Of a DNA stretch of 64,000 nt, positions 1-11,183 are shown piece after piece (position 1 is the first letter of the stretch; each line of letters starts with the position of its first letter). The position numbers and the translations under genes were made by a program. The DNA is from Macrolepiota albuminosa. Its lineage: Eukaryota > Basidiomycota > Agaricomycetes > Agaricales > Agaricaceae. The notes beneath the pieces are model-generated. The model was not told the DNA's origin. It searched no databases and was given only the letters and a program-made list of their open reading frames with translations. The stretch covers positions 413,811 to 477,810 of the forward strand of contig JAMWFC010000066.1 in the NCBI GenBank assembly GCA_027475525.1. Direction: 5' to 3'.

Positions 1-204
1 ATTGGGACTCGAGAAAAGAGGGAAAAAAAAACAATCTCCCAACTCCGCTAGTGGTGTAAACAACCACAAATACATGCCACCCGGCCTCTCACCGGCGATC
101 ATAGTCGCATAAATGGTCACAAACAGTAGCCACAATTAGTAGCCACCCGGTTATTCACTGGCCATCAAAGTGGACTTCGTCCACATTCCACCACCCCACG
201 CGCA

Positions 205-2084
205 TTATGCGCGTTTTGCTAGCTGTTGAGGGTGTTTCACGCCCTGCAACTCTAGGTACCTGTCCATCGCTGCAAGGTCTCTGCAGTTCACGAGTGGTTC
301 CCAGGTAGTATCACCTAAGCTCCACCTCACCTCGAATTCGAGGTTTCCTTTTGCCCACCAGTGACCGATGAGGTCATCTACAAACCACTCCTGGTCATTG
401 CCAGTTCCAAAGTCATACGGCTCTGGCGTTGCGCGATTAGGAAATAGCGCATCACTACTGGCCATATACGGTCGCAATAGCGACACGTGAAACTTGGGCA
501 CTATCCTGCGCGCTTGCAGCGCCTGGGGTAGTTCCAGCACGTAGTTAGACGTGCTCGGTTCTGCCTCAAGGACCTTATATGGTCCAATCCACTTCGGACA
601 CAGCTTGCTCGCCCTGCCTTTCGGCAAGTTCAAGTTCTTCGTTGAAAGGTACACTAGGCTCCCTTTCTCGATATCCGGCTCATCACGTCTGCGATTATTT
701 GCATGTTTGGTTTGCCACACACGCGATTCTATAATTGCGTCATGGGCATCTGCCAGATTCCTTAGCGCGTTGCGCGCAAACTGCTTGACTCCCACATGAA
801 TAACTTCGTCCGTACGAAGTTCACGAATCATGGATGGCATGTAGCCATTGTTGAGTTCAAAGGGTGAGTACCCTGTGGTTTCCGATATACTCGCGTTTAT
901 CGCGAATTCTACGAGTGGACATCTATCCACCCAGTCCTTCTGATCAGGACGTACAAATGCTCGCAAGATTTGCGTGATATTTCTATTCGCACGTTCCGTT
1001 TGACCATCCGTTTGCAGATGAAACGATGTCGACATGAGCAGCTTTGCTCCTAGCAGCTTGTGCAACTCCTTCCACCATTTGGAAGTAAACTTAGCATCTC
1101 GATCGCTCACGATCGAGCTGGGCAGTCCATGGAGACGTACTATCTCCTTGAGATAGATCCACGACAAGTCTGACGCGGTCATGGTGGTTCTCACTGGAAT
1201 GAGATGGACCATACTGGTCATTCTGCAGATCACTACCCACAGGTAGTTAAAGCCTTTCGACTCGGGGAACGGACCTATAAAGTCCATCCCAATCAAATCC
1301 CAAGGTTTGACCGGTATGGGTAGCGAATGCAGCTTTCCCGGTGGCTTCAAAGTCGATACTTTCGACTGTTGACATAGCTCGCATGTCGAGCAGAATTGGC
1401 TCGTCTCTTTGGCCATTTGTGGCCACCAGTACCAGCGTCGCACATAGTCCAGCGTTTTCTGAGTTCCGAAGTGGCCCACTACTCTATGGGCCTGGTCCAG
1501 GATAGTCGTAATCAACGACCTCTCCCGGGGAATGCAGATGACTTTGGACCCCGTGGGTCTGGTAAGGTAGACGAGCTGCTGCTCCATCCTGAAGCGCGGA
1601 TGCGCTTGGATATTGTTCAGAATCTCTACGAAGAGATTATCATCCTTGTATCCTTGCTGGATACGTGTGCGGAATTGCGCATTGCCTAAGTCGGCCGGTG
1701 CAGGTGTATGGTCCTGTGACTCCAGCGCTTGCTGGAGCGTCATATCAGTACCTCTCATAGGCACCTCTTGCCTCGTCTCTTCACGTGGCTGAGGGGCCTC
1801 ATGGTCCACTAGCACCTGAGCTTCGATATTCTCATAGGCACCTCTTGCCTCGTCTCTTCACGTGGCTGAGGGGCCTCATGGTCCACTAGCACCTGAGCTT
1901 CGATATTGCGAGTCTCTCGCTGCTCCTGCAGTTGCTTACTGCGACGTGTTTCCTGCGCTCGCATGGCGTGTAACTCAACCCTATGTTCCCTGATTTCATG
2001 GAATCGATGCAGAGGCAAATCCTCGCCCTCTGGGTCAATACGTTTGTCCGCCTGGACATAGTCATGCGCGTCATGGACGTCATC
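205..2084 (-). pseudogene. gypsy #1 integrase with C-terminal chromodomain
   Basis: The main reading frame is 205-1815. It contains an HHCC zinc-binding domain (HFGTQKTLDYVRRW then CSTCELCQQSK) and a DDE catalytic core, with Asp in GMDFIGPFPES, Asp in SIVSDRDAKF and Glu in TDGQTERANRN. The basic C-terminal region contains GPYKVLEAEP. A final chromodomain has FVDDLIGHWW and the WEVRW-like EFEVRWSLGDTTWEP. Chromodomain integrases direct insertion to heterochromatin in this clade. The link to the RNase H part (1809-2018) repeats the same residues in another phase because of the 77-bp duplication at 1753-1907. Confidence 0.92.
1753..1907. repeat. exact 77-bp tandem duplication (1 of 10)
   Basis: Positions 1753-1830 equal 1830-1907 at offset 77, with no mismatch. 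It lies inside gypsy #1 pol between RNase H and integrase and shifts the frame. Most likely an uncollapsed contig overlap. Confidence 0.97.
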
Positions 2085-2232
2085 TCAAGTATCACTCTCG
2101 AAATATCGAGATAGGCAATCCGCCACTTTGTTCAATTCACCTTTTACATAGGTGATGTCGAACTGGTACCGCGACATGTAGTCTATCCAGCGACGTTGTC
2201 GCGGAGACAGGTGCACCTGAGTCTTGAAGAAC

Positions 2233-2387
2233 TCTAGTGCTTTGTGATCCATGATAATATGGATCTTATATCCCATCAGTTTATCCTCCCACTTTAGGAG
2301 GGCTTCCAGTCTAGTGCTTTGTGATCCATGATAATATGGATCTTATATCCCATCAGTTTATCCTCCCACTTTAGGAGGGCTTCCAGT
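2233..2387. repeat. exact 77-bp tandem duplication (2 of 10)
   Basis: Positions 2233-2310 equal 2310-2387 at offset 77. It falls in the RNase H coding part of gypsy #1 and splits the protein in two. Confidence 0.97.
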
Positions 2388-3305
2388 ATTGCGAGTATTT
2401 CTAACTCGTGCACAGCATAATTCTGCTGAGCAGCAGTGAATTTACGGGACATAAATCCCGCTGGTCGGCAGGTCTGCCATGTTTTACCCTGGCCAAACAT
2501 GGCCCCAACCCCAGTCTTTGACACATCACAGATGAGCCAGATGGGCTCGTCGATGCGTGGGTCAATTGGCCAGATGACCGGCGTTTTCGCGCATATGTGC
2601 TTAATCATCTCAAAACACCGCTGATGCAGCGGTCTCCAATGAAACGGTGACCCATTCTGGGTCATGGCCATAAGTGGCCCAGTGTATGCAGTGATGTCTG
2701 GCAAGAAATTGCCAATATAGTTCACCAGTCCGACAAATCGTTGGATATCATTATATGTGCGTGGAGTACGCCACTCTCGGATTCGGTCGAGCTTATCCGT
2801 ATCAGGATGAATGCCCTTCTCGTCAATGACGTGACCGAGGCAATCTATACTCGTTGCGTACAACTCGCACTTCTTCCATTTGAGATAGAGGCTGGCCTTC
2901 CGTAGTCGTTCAAATACGACTCGTAGGTGCTGCTCATGCTCCTCAATGGAGTCAGAAAATATGAATATATCGTCTAAATAGACGTGCATAAACTTCCCGA
3001 TTACATCTCGGAAGATTGAGGTCATTAACCTCTGAAATGTCGCCGGTGCATTACAATCACCAATCTGCATGATGTTACTCACGAACGTCCCCATCAGGGA
3101 CGAGAACAGTGTCTTCGGTATATCCTTTTCGTGGATGCGAACCTGTTCGTACGTGTCTGTGAGGTCGATTTTCGACCGATACTTCGCTGTCGCGACATCT
3201 TCTTGTATCACTTCCTGATCTGGAAGAGGTGTTACATCCTTGACGGTATTATCATTGCGCTGTCGCGCATCCAATGCCGTACGTAACATTCCATCCTTCT
3301 TGGGG

Positions 3306-3460
3306 ATACAAAGCAATGGTGCAGCTTGCACCGCTGGTCGTGGTTCCCACCACTTCGCGTTTATGTATCTATTTGTCTTTTCATACAAAGCAATGGTGCA
3401 GCTTGCACCGCTGGTCGTGGTTCCCACCACTTCGCGTTTATGTATCTATTTGTCTTTTCA
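3306..3460. repeat. exact 77-bp tandem duplication (3 of 10)
   Basis: Positions 3306-3383 equal 3383-3460 at offset 77. It falls at the N-terminal side of the reverse transcriptase of gypsy #1 and shifts the frame. Confidence 0.97.
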
Positions 3461-4338
3461 CGAAGTTGATCCTGAAGTGCTCGCGGGCAGCGAGGCAAAT
3501 GATACTTGTACTGCTTGTTATTGTCAATGAGGTTGATCTCATGATTAACCTCCCGCCACGGAGGAAGCTCCTCCTTCGTTCCATTGACGATATCAGCGAA
3601 CTCCCGTTGCCATTGCTGGCGCAGTCGAGGGATATCCTCCTCTGTAAGGCTCAAAGCATTGCCTTTTCCTTTGGCTACGCGTGCTCTACGTGGTTGAACC
3701 TTTGGTTCAAATCACTCCCGTAAGGCACGTACGTGCTCCTCTGTGAGGTCTCCCAGGTTCAACCTTACAACCGGTTGTTTCCTTGTTGTACTCGCCGACG
3801 ACTGCACACTTCTCGCCTTCAGCGAGAATCCGTCAAATACGATATCCGATGTTTCGGAGATCTCGTCCTCTCGTGCGTGACGGTACACTTCTCCCGTCTG
3901 GGTCGCTTGCCCACTTCCCATAGCCTGCGTCACCATTGACGCTACCAACTCATTCCACTCCCATGGCATTCGTGGGTCATACGCCCATTGCACTCCTGGC
4001 CGAGGCACTGGTCGATCCATTAGCGACCTAGTGCTACCCACAGTTCCCATCGTACTGTATACCTCGTCCTTGACGAGATCCTCAACCTTCACTCAAGAGC
4101 TAGTCAGCTGGCATTCCAGCGACTCCACCACGTGTTTACTACGCTCATTCTTGCACTGCACAGCCTGTTTAGGCTTTCCATTGGTACACCCAGTCACATC
4201 CGGGTGCTTCCCCTTCTTCAGAGTTCCTTGAAACTCTTCCTCAGTCATCAGTATAGCCGGCGAATCAGCCGGCAGGCTTTTCGGTGGGGCCTGTTCGTCC
4301 TCCACCTCCTGTACAGTCGCTCTCCTGCGACCATCTAG

Positions 4339-7300
4339 TCAGTTGCGCTCATCACGCCGCTTTTCAGTTGCGCGATAGCGCCTCAAACGACCATCTGTAT
4401 CGTTCAACACCACTTTCTCCGCCTTCAAAGGCGTACCATTCACAACGACCATGTCGTTCACGAAATCCAGCGACACCTTGTTCTTACGCATGAACGGCGT
4501 ACCGATAATCATGTCATAGCGATCAAAATTCGCTATATCCACGTATTCTTTCGTCGACGTTCCTGACATCTTTATTCTCACCTCCGCGCCAAACTGCACC
4601 ATAGCGCGACTCCCCACAGTCCCCAGCTGGAGCATCAAGGGCTCCTCCAGTTCATGAACGCGAATCGCATTGACGTGAGCAAACTGGGGCGTAATGCCCG
4701 TAGTGGTACTCCCGGAGTCCCACAACGTCCATGCCAGATGTCCATTGACATCAACATACGTGACCAGGCACTCCTTCTCCTCGGGAGTATAGCGTGGCCG
4801 CTGCAACTTATTAGTTGCCTTCTGCAGGGTTACGCGTCTCATTCGGACGCGCTGATCTCCACGGCACTCCGTCAGTGCAAACAGGTGTTCCCCCTCGTCA
4901 TCACAAGCATAGTAGTCGCTGTCGTACACATCCACTGCGACGTATTCGTTGCCATCAATCTGGATGCTCTCAGCGTCATCCACTTCCGACCCATCAGCCT
5001 CTACCTGCGGTTCTTCCTCCGCTTCCTCAATGATCTCGTCATCCTCGTCGTCACTGACGACATCGCTAGGGGCCGCAGCCGTATGGGCCGCTCGGATGTG
5101 TGCCTTAGGTGGGGCAGGACACTCCTTAGTGAAATGCCCGCTCCTGCCACAGTTATAGCACGCTGAGGGATCCCCGGCAGGCCTTCTCTGGGCCGCTCCT
5201 GGAGTTCCAGCGGTTTTGCCCGCTATACGCGGTACAGGCGCCACCATTCCTCTCGGTGCTACTTGATTCTGACCCGAAAAGGGTCGACTATCCTTTGCTG
5301 GCAACTGTCCAGCAGGCTTCGATCGAGGCCGTTGGCCTCCAGGAATTGTCTTACAAACAACGAATCGCGGATTGCGATTATTCTCCATATCTGTCCGTTT
5401 GGCCAGGAAGGTTCCCACCTTCACTGCCTGACGGTTCACTGGTCCTTGGCGTGAACTACGCTGCTCATAATGGTTTGCAGTCCGTGTCGACTGCTCATAA
5501 CGGATGGCATACGCCAAGAATTCGGTCACAGTATTGACCTCCGGAGACAAATTATCGTCACGTATCAACGCTCTCCTCATGTCTGCGGGTATTCCGTCCA
5601 GGAATGTCTCGCGGATAGTGTATTCATCTGGATAGACGGCCATATTCTGTGCATGACCCACCAGGTCATCATAAAAGGTCTGGATGCCAGTCTTAGCGTC
5701 ATACACTGCCTTTCTAAAGGCATCACGAGCTTCCTGCATCATAGCAGCGTTGACGAACCGATTATACAGTCCTATCAGGACCTCTTTAAATGTCCAGTGC
5801 AATTTGTCACGATTAATGTGGAGAACATGGCGACGGAACCAATTCCGAGCCTCTCCTTCCATAAATTCGTGTAGCACGAATATCCTTTCCTGGTCCATGT
5901 CGTCTCCACCATAGCAGCAGGCTGCGAGGTGGTAGCACACGTCCATGGCCCAGTCCTCCAGTTGAGAGAACCTATGTCCTCCAGCGTACGCACGTATGTG
6001 CTTACCATCGGATTTACGGGGGCTTACCCCAGCAGGGAACTTAAATCTGACTCCAAGGGAGTCATCCACCAGACAAGTGAGGCGGTCATGCATATGATCC
6101 ATATGGATCCTGACCGCTTCATTCATTCCCGGCGTAGTTTCATGCAAATCATGAGGTGCGGGCATCAAAAATGCCCGAGGACTGCGAAACAGGTGCTCAT
6201 TGGCCACTCTTTCCGGCCGTGTGGTGGGCTGTTGCCTCACTTGTTGCTCTGCTGGTAATCCACCAGCCTGCCTGCCACTATCACGACGATTATTATCATC
6301 CTGATCGTTATTTCTACGATCACGATCTCCACCGTCGTGATTGCGACGACTTGGCTCCCTCTGTTCGTAGTGACCACTACTGTCGTCACTACCACCCGGA
6401 TCTCTGTCCGGTTCAGCAGTCCGAGCCGCGAATTGTCGCCGCATGTCATCGACAGGCGTTACGCCCTCACGCCCTTCAAAGACTACCCCCTGGTCATCAA
6501 TGAACGACTCACCATGATCGCGCAAGTCCTGATTGCATATCCTTTGGTAATTGACGTGTTCATTCCAGTTGTCCACTAGGTGGACACGTCGCACTACGCG
6601 TTGTGGTCGCGTTCGCTCCTCAAGAATGTGGACTTCGTCCACCTCTTCCTTGATTGTAACTTGCTTACGAGGTGTCTTAACCTCCTGCACTGCAAGTGGT
6701 GCCTCTGGCTCTGCCGGAGTCGTCGTTACAGTCTCCACCTCAGACAATGCCTGCTGAGGCACTCCGCTAACAATGCGTTGATGGTTTGCAGCGTTCTGAC
6801 GCCAAACGTAGTCTTGCTGAGACTCGTTAGCCTGACGAGGCACATTGAGCAATTCCATCGCGTCCGCGATTAATGGCGCTTGTCTGTGCACACTCATCTC
6901 ACATTCTACTGAGTCGGCTGGAGTAGCCGTTGAGACTGCTGACCCTCGTGCCGCTTTGCGCTTAAGGTATTCCACTACTTCGAGTTCGAAGATGCGCACA
7001 AACAATTTGATATATTCACTCGAATCTGCACGGGGTACATCGTGGCTCCTAGCCGCCAGCAACTGTAAGTGCTTCACTACATAAAGCTGAAGACGCTTTT
7101 GCGTCGATTCCTTCACGACCGCCGGATATCGGTCCAATACTAGCTGCAACTGGATAGATAAGGTCGAATGTGACCTTTTGCTTTCCTCATCATCTGAGGA
7201 CTCCAACTCGGACTCTAAGTCCATAACTCTCCTGAGGCCGTCATGCCTCACTTGCGGCTGTTTGCCGGCTCGTCGGTGCAACTCTGGACTTCCAGGTGCT

Positions 7301-7839
7301 GTTAACGCCTTGTCCAACCTTACGACATTGTCGTCTTCCCTACTGACCACTATTGCTGGTCCTTGCTTCTGTCCTGGTGTTGTCAACGACGACGGTCCCG
7401 GTTCAGTGGCAGCATTGGCCACATATTCCAAATGCCGTTCCGTAGGTGCAGTCCGGAATGGGGTGCTATGCGCAAACACGCTGTCTTGTGCCATTTCCGA
7501 GTACTGGGTAACATCCAGTTGACTCTCAGAGGGAGCTGAAGAGCTCTCGGGCAATACCGGATACATCAGTGAAGGCATTTGGCTCACTGGCAGCGACACT
7601 CCTGAGACCGCGGATCTATCTCCTGGTTTTTCACCAGGTCGTACAATGGACATCATCCGTGATACGGATAGCCCACCAGGCATTCCATAGCTCGCACTGA
7701 CATCGCGAGGGGTCTTTTTGTCCCGCTTTGGCGGAGGTTGGTATGCTGACGCAGATTGCGTCCTCACCACCTGAAGCACAGGTAAGTCACCTGCGTCTGC
7801 AGCTGGGAACGGAGGATCCGGATCAAGAGAGCCAATCAT
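4339..7839 (-). CDS. gypsy #1 Gag-protease polyprotein
   Basis: A 1166-residue reading frame. The N-terminal 450 residues are low-complexity and charged. A retrotransposon gag core follows, recognisable by EGEARNWFRRHVL and the downstream FLDGIPADMRRAL. A CCHC zinc knuckle (CYNCGRSGHFTKEC) comes next, then an acidic spacer, then an aspartic protease with the active-site LWDSGST and the flap-side MIIGTPFMRKN. The frame ends in TGA at 4339 but continues in the same phase into the pol part. The stop may therefore be a CGA-to-TGA decay or the natural gag-pol boundary. The start at 7839 is the first ATG after the LTR and leader. Forward-strand frames across this gene are antisense shadows. Confidence 0.93.
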   Translation of the reverse strand: MIGSLDPDPPFPAADAGDLPVLQVVRTQSASAYQPPPKRDKKTPRDVSASYGMPGGLSVSRMMSIVRPGEKPGDRSAVSGVSLPVSQMPSLMYPVLPESSSAPSESQLDVTQYSEMAQDSVFAHSTPFRTAPTERHLEYVANAATEPGPSSLTTPGQKQGPAIVVSREDDNVVRLDKALTAPGSPELHRRAGKQPQVRHDGLRRVMDLESELESSDDEESKRSHSTLSIQLQLVLDRYPAVVKESTQKRLQLYVVKHLQLLAARSHDVPRADSSEYIKLFVRIFELEVVEYLKRKAARGSAVSTATPADSVECEMSVHRQAPLIADAMELLNVPRQANESQQDYVWRQNAANHQRIVSGVPQQALSEVETVTTTPAEPEAPLAVQEVKTPRKQVTIKEEVDEVHILEERTRPQRVVRRVHLVDNWNEHVNYQRICNQDLRDHGESFIDDQGVVFEGREGVTPVDDMRRQFAARTAEPDRDPGGSDDSSGHYEQREPSRRNHDGGDRDRRNNDQDDNNRRDSGRQAGGLPAEQQVRQQPTTRPERVANEHLFRSPRAFLMPAPHDLHETTPGMNEAVRIHMDHMHDRLTCLVDDSLGVRFKFPAGVSPRKSDGKHIRAYAGGHRFSQLEDWAMDVCYHLAACCYGGDDMDQERIFVLHEFMEGEARNWFRRHVLHINRDKLHWTFKEVLIGLYNRFVNAAMMQEARDAFRKAVYDAKTGIQTFYDDLVGHAQNMAVYPDEYTIRETFLDGIPADMRRALIRDDNLSPEVNTVTEFLAYAIRYEQSTRTANHYEQRSSRQGPVNRQAVKVGTFLAKRTDMENNRNPRFVVCKTIPGGQRPRSKPAGQLPAKDSRPFSGQNQVAPRGMVAPVPRIAGKTAGTPGAAQRRPAGDPSACYNCGRSGHFTKECPAPPKAHIRAAHTAAAPSDVVSDDEDDEIIEEAEEEPQVEADGSEVDDAESIQIDGNEYVAVDVYDSDYYACDDEGEHLFALTECRGDQRVRMRRVTLQKATNKLQRPRYTPEEKECLVTYVDVNGHLAWTLWDSGSTTTGITPQFAHVNAIRVHELEEPLMLQLGTVGSRAMVQFGAEVRIKMSGTSTKEYVDIANFDRYDMIIGTPFMRKNKVSLDFVNDMVVVNGTPLKAEKVVLNDTDGRLRRYRATEKRRDERN

Positions 7840-7950
7840 GGAAGCACGTTTTCAGTGTGATGCCAACAGAGAATCGAGAGGTTTTGATGAGAGTTGCCTA
7901 GTCGGTAACAAGCCTAGAGTCTAAAGCCGATAGCAGAAGATTTAAAAAAA

Positions 7951-8126
7951 TGTAACCAGAGTTATGAGTTAGAACTATCTTGTGTGTATCACACAAGTGC
8001 TAAATCAGACCGCAGTATCAGATTGACTAGTACTTAGAGTGAAAACAAGATGTTATCTTACGTAATACTCTACTAATTGATTATAGCGTCGTTGACGCTG
8101 ATGGTAATACGGATGACTCCGTTACA
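7951..8126 (-). repeat. 5' LTR of gypsy #1 (about 176 bp)
   Basis: Read on the minus strand it starts TGTAACGGAGT and ends GGTTACA, giving perfect inverted termini TGTAAC/GTTACA. The outer boundary is set by comparison with the second family copy (29074-29247): similarity between the two copies stops exactly at TGTAA(C/T)GGAGT. The inner boundary is set by the matching GTTACA just before an A/T-rich leader. The gag start follows 112 bp further in. An obvious tRNA primer site was not recognised next to the LTR. Confidence 0.75.
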
Positions 8127-9534
8127 CAAGCAGTGGGTCCACAAAAAAGATTTCCAAAAGTCAACCTCAATTATGCAAAGCAGCACACTCCCATAACCTG
8201 TTAGAGGTCAAACCTAGAACACAAGTAAGTACTTCAATCCTCAGTCATTGTGTACTTGACTGTATTGAACCTACCTAGAACACAAGTAAGTACTTCAATC
8301 TAGGTAGTGTTTGTATAAGTTATAATGTCCATATATCATATGTATAGTTCACTTATCCTCAGTCATTGTGTACTCAGCTGAGGGTAGTGTATGACAACTG
8401 TAAGTATATATATGTAATTGTCAGTATCAAGGGTAATATTAAATGTCAATGGAAAGTGTATATTGGCCCTTTGCCAGTAATCAGAGTCCTAGGTGCTTAT
8501 GGTATCCGTCAGCATCCAACAGATAGTGCATTTTTCTTACACAAGCCTAGCTTGTAATTTCTATTTTCTCAGAAAAATCCAGGCCCAAGGGCTTTTACAG
8601 GGCTCAAAGAGGATAGAGCTGAGCCCTGAGCTGGCTAAAGCCCATCAACACTGCTGGTACTGGAAGATTTTTCCATTAGAGAAAGTATAAAAGAAAGCTG
8701 TCATATCATTTCAAATATGCAAATTTCTGAGGGAAAAAGTCTTTAAACAAAGGAAAGTGCTTTTTTTTATCAGAAATTGGCACTCCAGAAATAGTATAAC
8801 AGCTTTCTTTTACTCTTTTTCCAAAAGAAACATCTTCCAGTGTCAGCAGTGCAGAGGGCCTGGCTCACTGGGCTCAGGGCTTATGAGCCCGGCCTTGCAT
8901 ATTACTAACACAGAGTCATGCATGGACATGGTGGGGTACCAGAGAAACTCAAGGACCAGTGTAAGCTGGGGCAAGGTCTGGTCCACAAGACCAAAGAGCC
9001 ATCCATGTCTTTGCAGTGCACAAGGACCACCAATCATTGGGGCACTTAGTTGGCATTGGTCAGTGTACATGTAGATGGTGGCGCGTACTATTTTGCAGAG
9101 TGGGCAAAGTGGGCTGGGTGCACCATGGACTCAAGCGATGGGGCATGCAACCTATCATACTGTGGCCTAAGTCCATGTGTGTTCCATCACAAGTCTGAGA
9201 GAGGCATTTGCAGCAGCCGCACTTCTACAGTACATACTCTCTCACTCTGACTCTCCTGCATGTCTCTTTGTGTTGCTAATGGGCTTAATTCCATTGTGGG
9301 ATGTATAATCTGAATTATCCACTCTAACAACTTGCCACTGATTATGCTTGGGGCTGCATGCTTTCGATTCCTATCAGTAATCATAATTTTCAAAATTCTT
9401 GTATAATTTACATGCTGTATAGATGACAACCTATAGAAAAAAGCTATGTACAAGGAATTCTGTTGCAGGGTTTGCTCGGCACTGACAATGGCAAAAGTGA
9501 TCTTTAAAAAGTGCTAAGCCTCTAACATGGTGAG
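8127..9534. other. CpG-poor intergenic repeat remnant
   Basis: No gene supported. The DNA is A/T-rich and almost free of CpG. A 28-bp direct repeat (8212-8239 and 8273-8300) and a 19-bp one (8237-8255 and around 8355) lie near the left end, with a 9-bp stem, CTACCTAGA/TCTAGGTAG, at 8271-8308. A MITE sits at 8649-8851, flanked by further diverged inverted sequence (about 8600-8645 against 8853-8890). The stretch 8900-9500 shows only shadow-like frames. It is the flank into which gypsy #2 inserted. Confidence 0.6.
8649..8851. mobile_element. MITE-like foldback, copy 1 (about 203 bp)
   Basis: The left end reads CACTGCTGGTACTGGAAGAT and the right end is its imperfect reverse complement. The match continues inward through AGTATAAAAGAAAGCTGT-type sequence for roughly 60 bp per arm. 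Nothing coding lies between the arms. Size, termini and A/T content match the element at 54024-54228, so both probably belong to one non-autonomous DNA-transposon family. Target-site duplication was not clear. Superfamily is not assigned, although CACTG termini would suit a CACTA-type element. Confidence 0.65.
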
Positions 9535-9539
9535 GATTC
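9535..9539. repeat. left target-site duplication of gypsy #2 (GATTC)
   Basis: Matches GATCC at 20372-20376 except for one C-to-T change. It sits directly outside the TGTAATCC start of the left LTR. Confidence 0.7.
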
Positions 9540-9774
9540 TGTAATCCAAAGATTACGACCACTCATAAATAGCAGTATTTAGCATTGTGTGGCTGACTTA
9601 GTGTCTGTTTTGGGACACTGTTTGAGGAGTCGTGATTCCACTAGATTACTGACTTACTTGTTTTCTTACTATTATTTTACAACATGCATGTATTAGTAGT
9701 ATCTTGCTTATAGAATACAGCAAGGTTCTATTGTCTGTTGGTTTCCTTTTCCTAAGTGAGGATTGCATCCTACA
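9540..9774 (+). repeat. 5' LTR of gypsy #2 (decayed)
   Basis: Starts TGTAATCC and ends CCTACA. Against the right LTR it shows about twenty differences. Nearly all are C-to-T or G-to-A on this copy and many sit at CpG, plus one transversion and one 4-bp indel. Confidence 0.9.
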
Positions 9775-10179
9775 CTTTTTTGACAATTCTAAACCTTTGC
9801 TGTCATTGACTCTTGCATCTCTTGGTCAAGCTGTGGAACTACGGGTTCAAGTATATGACAAAGGGCTGTCATACAGTGGATATTTGTAATATTTCTGGGG
9901 TTTAGCGCTATTTTTCAGATGCATATACAAAGTGTTTTCTTTGCAAAGAAACGCCACATCACTCGAGAGCTTTTCAAACTGCCTTGAACATCTTCTACAC
10001 CAGTTCCCGTGACAACATGTCAGAGTGCGTGTAAGTGACTTGAACTCCCATCTGCAATAACATCACTACCTACTGCCACGACCATTACATGCATTGAGCC
10101 TCATCTAGAGAAAAAATGAGTTCTGCCTTCTGATAGTTCATCTTTCCCAGCGCATTCTCCTGTTCCTGTCCATGGCTCA

Positions 10180-11183
10180 ATGGCATCTGTTGGGGAGTCT
10201 GGTCCTAAACAAGCAACAGTAGAAGATTGTTACACCAAACTGCCGATTTTGATGGAGGGAGGACTCCTGAAGTTGCGAAAGAGTATGAAACTGCTTGTTG
10301 AGACTTTTTTGATACAAAAGGTATTGAAGAATCGGACCAAGTTTGTCATCTGCTGGTCAGAATCAAAGATTACTGCATGCAAGACTGGATTTCAGGTCAA
10401 CATGATCATATTCTCCAGCTATTGTTTACCAACTTCATAAAAGAAATCTGCTCGAATTATTTGCCTCCTGACTGGGAACCTCAAGTTTGTATCCATATTT
10501 TATCCGCCAATTTCAATCACAAAAAGCAAACTTTCTGAGACTTTGTATTATACATTCAACGACAAAATTTGCTGTTACTGGGTACTCCTTCTCATTTTGA
10601 TTTAACCCACCTTTGCACTCAAATCGAAGCAAAACTGGATTCGGCTCTTTCGATTATGTATTTCAAATGTAATTTGGATGCAACTACAGATTTCCACACC
10701 TGGCTGAACAGTATTTGATTAATTGATGAAACACATCATCAATTGAAGAAGAGGATGAGAGAAATAGCTGATGAGGTTTTCCGTCAAGCTAAGAAGCTGT
10801 TGACTACTGCTAACAAGTCGAACATGTCCTCGAATTTGAATATGTTTTCCATGCCAAAAGATGCAAGGTTGCTGCCCTTAACGGATGAAGAAAAACATCT
10901 TCTTCGGAAAAATAGTGGTATTATCATTGTCTTCATCCTTTCATGTCCTGCCAAACAAATAATTGTACTGAGTCATTTCCTGATCCTGCAAAATACCAAA
11001 CATAGATGCAGGGTCATATCAATGCATTGAAAGCATCGGGAGCACAAGCCTCAAGACCGGTTGCGGCTGTTGCTGCTGTTTTGCTGGATTCTTCTTTGCA
11101 GGAGGGTCATATTAATAAGATGGTGTCAGATGATGAATCTGATGTGAGTCGTGTTCCTATTTCAATTCCACATTTAGTATGGA
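10180..11183 (+). pseudogene. gypsy #2 gag remnant
   Basis: A broken reading frame with several stops. The C-terminal half is still readable, for example PLTDEEKHLLRKNSG followed by a decayed zinc-knuckle segment and FPDPAKYQT in another phase. This pattern (a leucine-rich stretch, a degenerate CxxC, then a pyrimidine-rich FPDP motif) is the usual end of gag in fungal gypsy elements of this type. It lies between the 5' LTR and protease, as expected. No intact product is possible. Confidence 0.6.

Larger units (their letters stand above)
2085..4338 (-). pseudogene. gypsy #1 Pol: reverse transcriptase and RNase H (broken)
   Basis: It continues Gag-PR in the same phase. The linker stretch 4305-3655 carries in-frame TGA codons at about 4093 and 3712. 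The RT domain follows, with LLCIPKKDGMLRTALDARQ and the catalytic box HVYLDDIFIFSD. RNase H comes next, with the CDVSKTGVGA and HELEILAILEALLKWE segments. Two exact 77-bp duplications, at 3306-3460 and 2233-2387, shift the frame. Because 77 is not a multiple of three, each breaks the ORF, so the protein is seen in pieces at 3361-3654, 2294-3430 and 2085-2276. If the duplications are assembly errors, the only real lesions are the TGA codons, all of which could come from CGA by C-to-T change. Confidence 0.9.
1..8126 (-). mobile_element. Ty3/gypsy chromovirus #1, 5' LTR present, 3' LTR outside window
   Basis: A minus-strand LTR retrotransposon. In order from right to left it has a 5' LTR, a long gag-protease reading frame, reverse transcriptase, RNase H, an HHCC/DDE integrase and a C-terminal chromodomain. 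Integrase lies after RNase H, which is the Ty3/gypsy (Metaviridae) order, and the chromodomain places it among chromoviruses. CpG is still common, so it looks younger than element #2. The reading frame is one continuous phase broken by in-frame TGA codons and by three exact 77-bp duplications that are probably assembly errors. The window starts inside its 3' untranslated part (1-204), so the second LTR is not seen. A decayed 5' fragment of the same family lies at 28250-29247. Confidence 0.95.

Noticed and set aside
1809..2276. Programmed frameshifts in gypsy #1 pol
   Set aside because: The phase changes coincide exactly with the 77-bp duplications and no slippery site is needed.
4654..7522. 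Many plus-strand frames of 60-170 codons across gypsy #1 gag
   Set aside because: They are antisense shadows of the long minus-strand gag-protease frame and have no recognisable domains.
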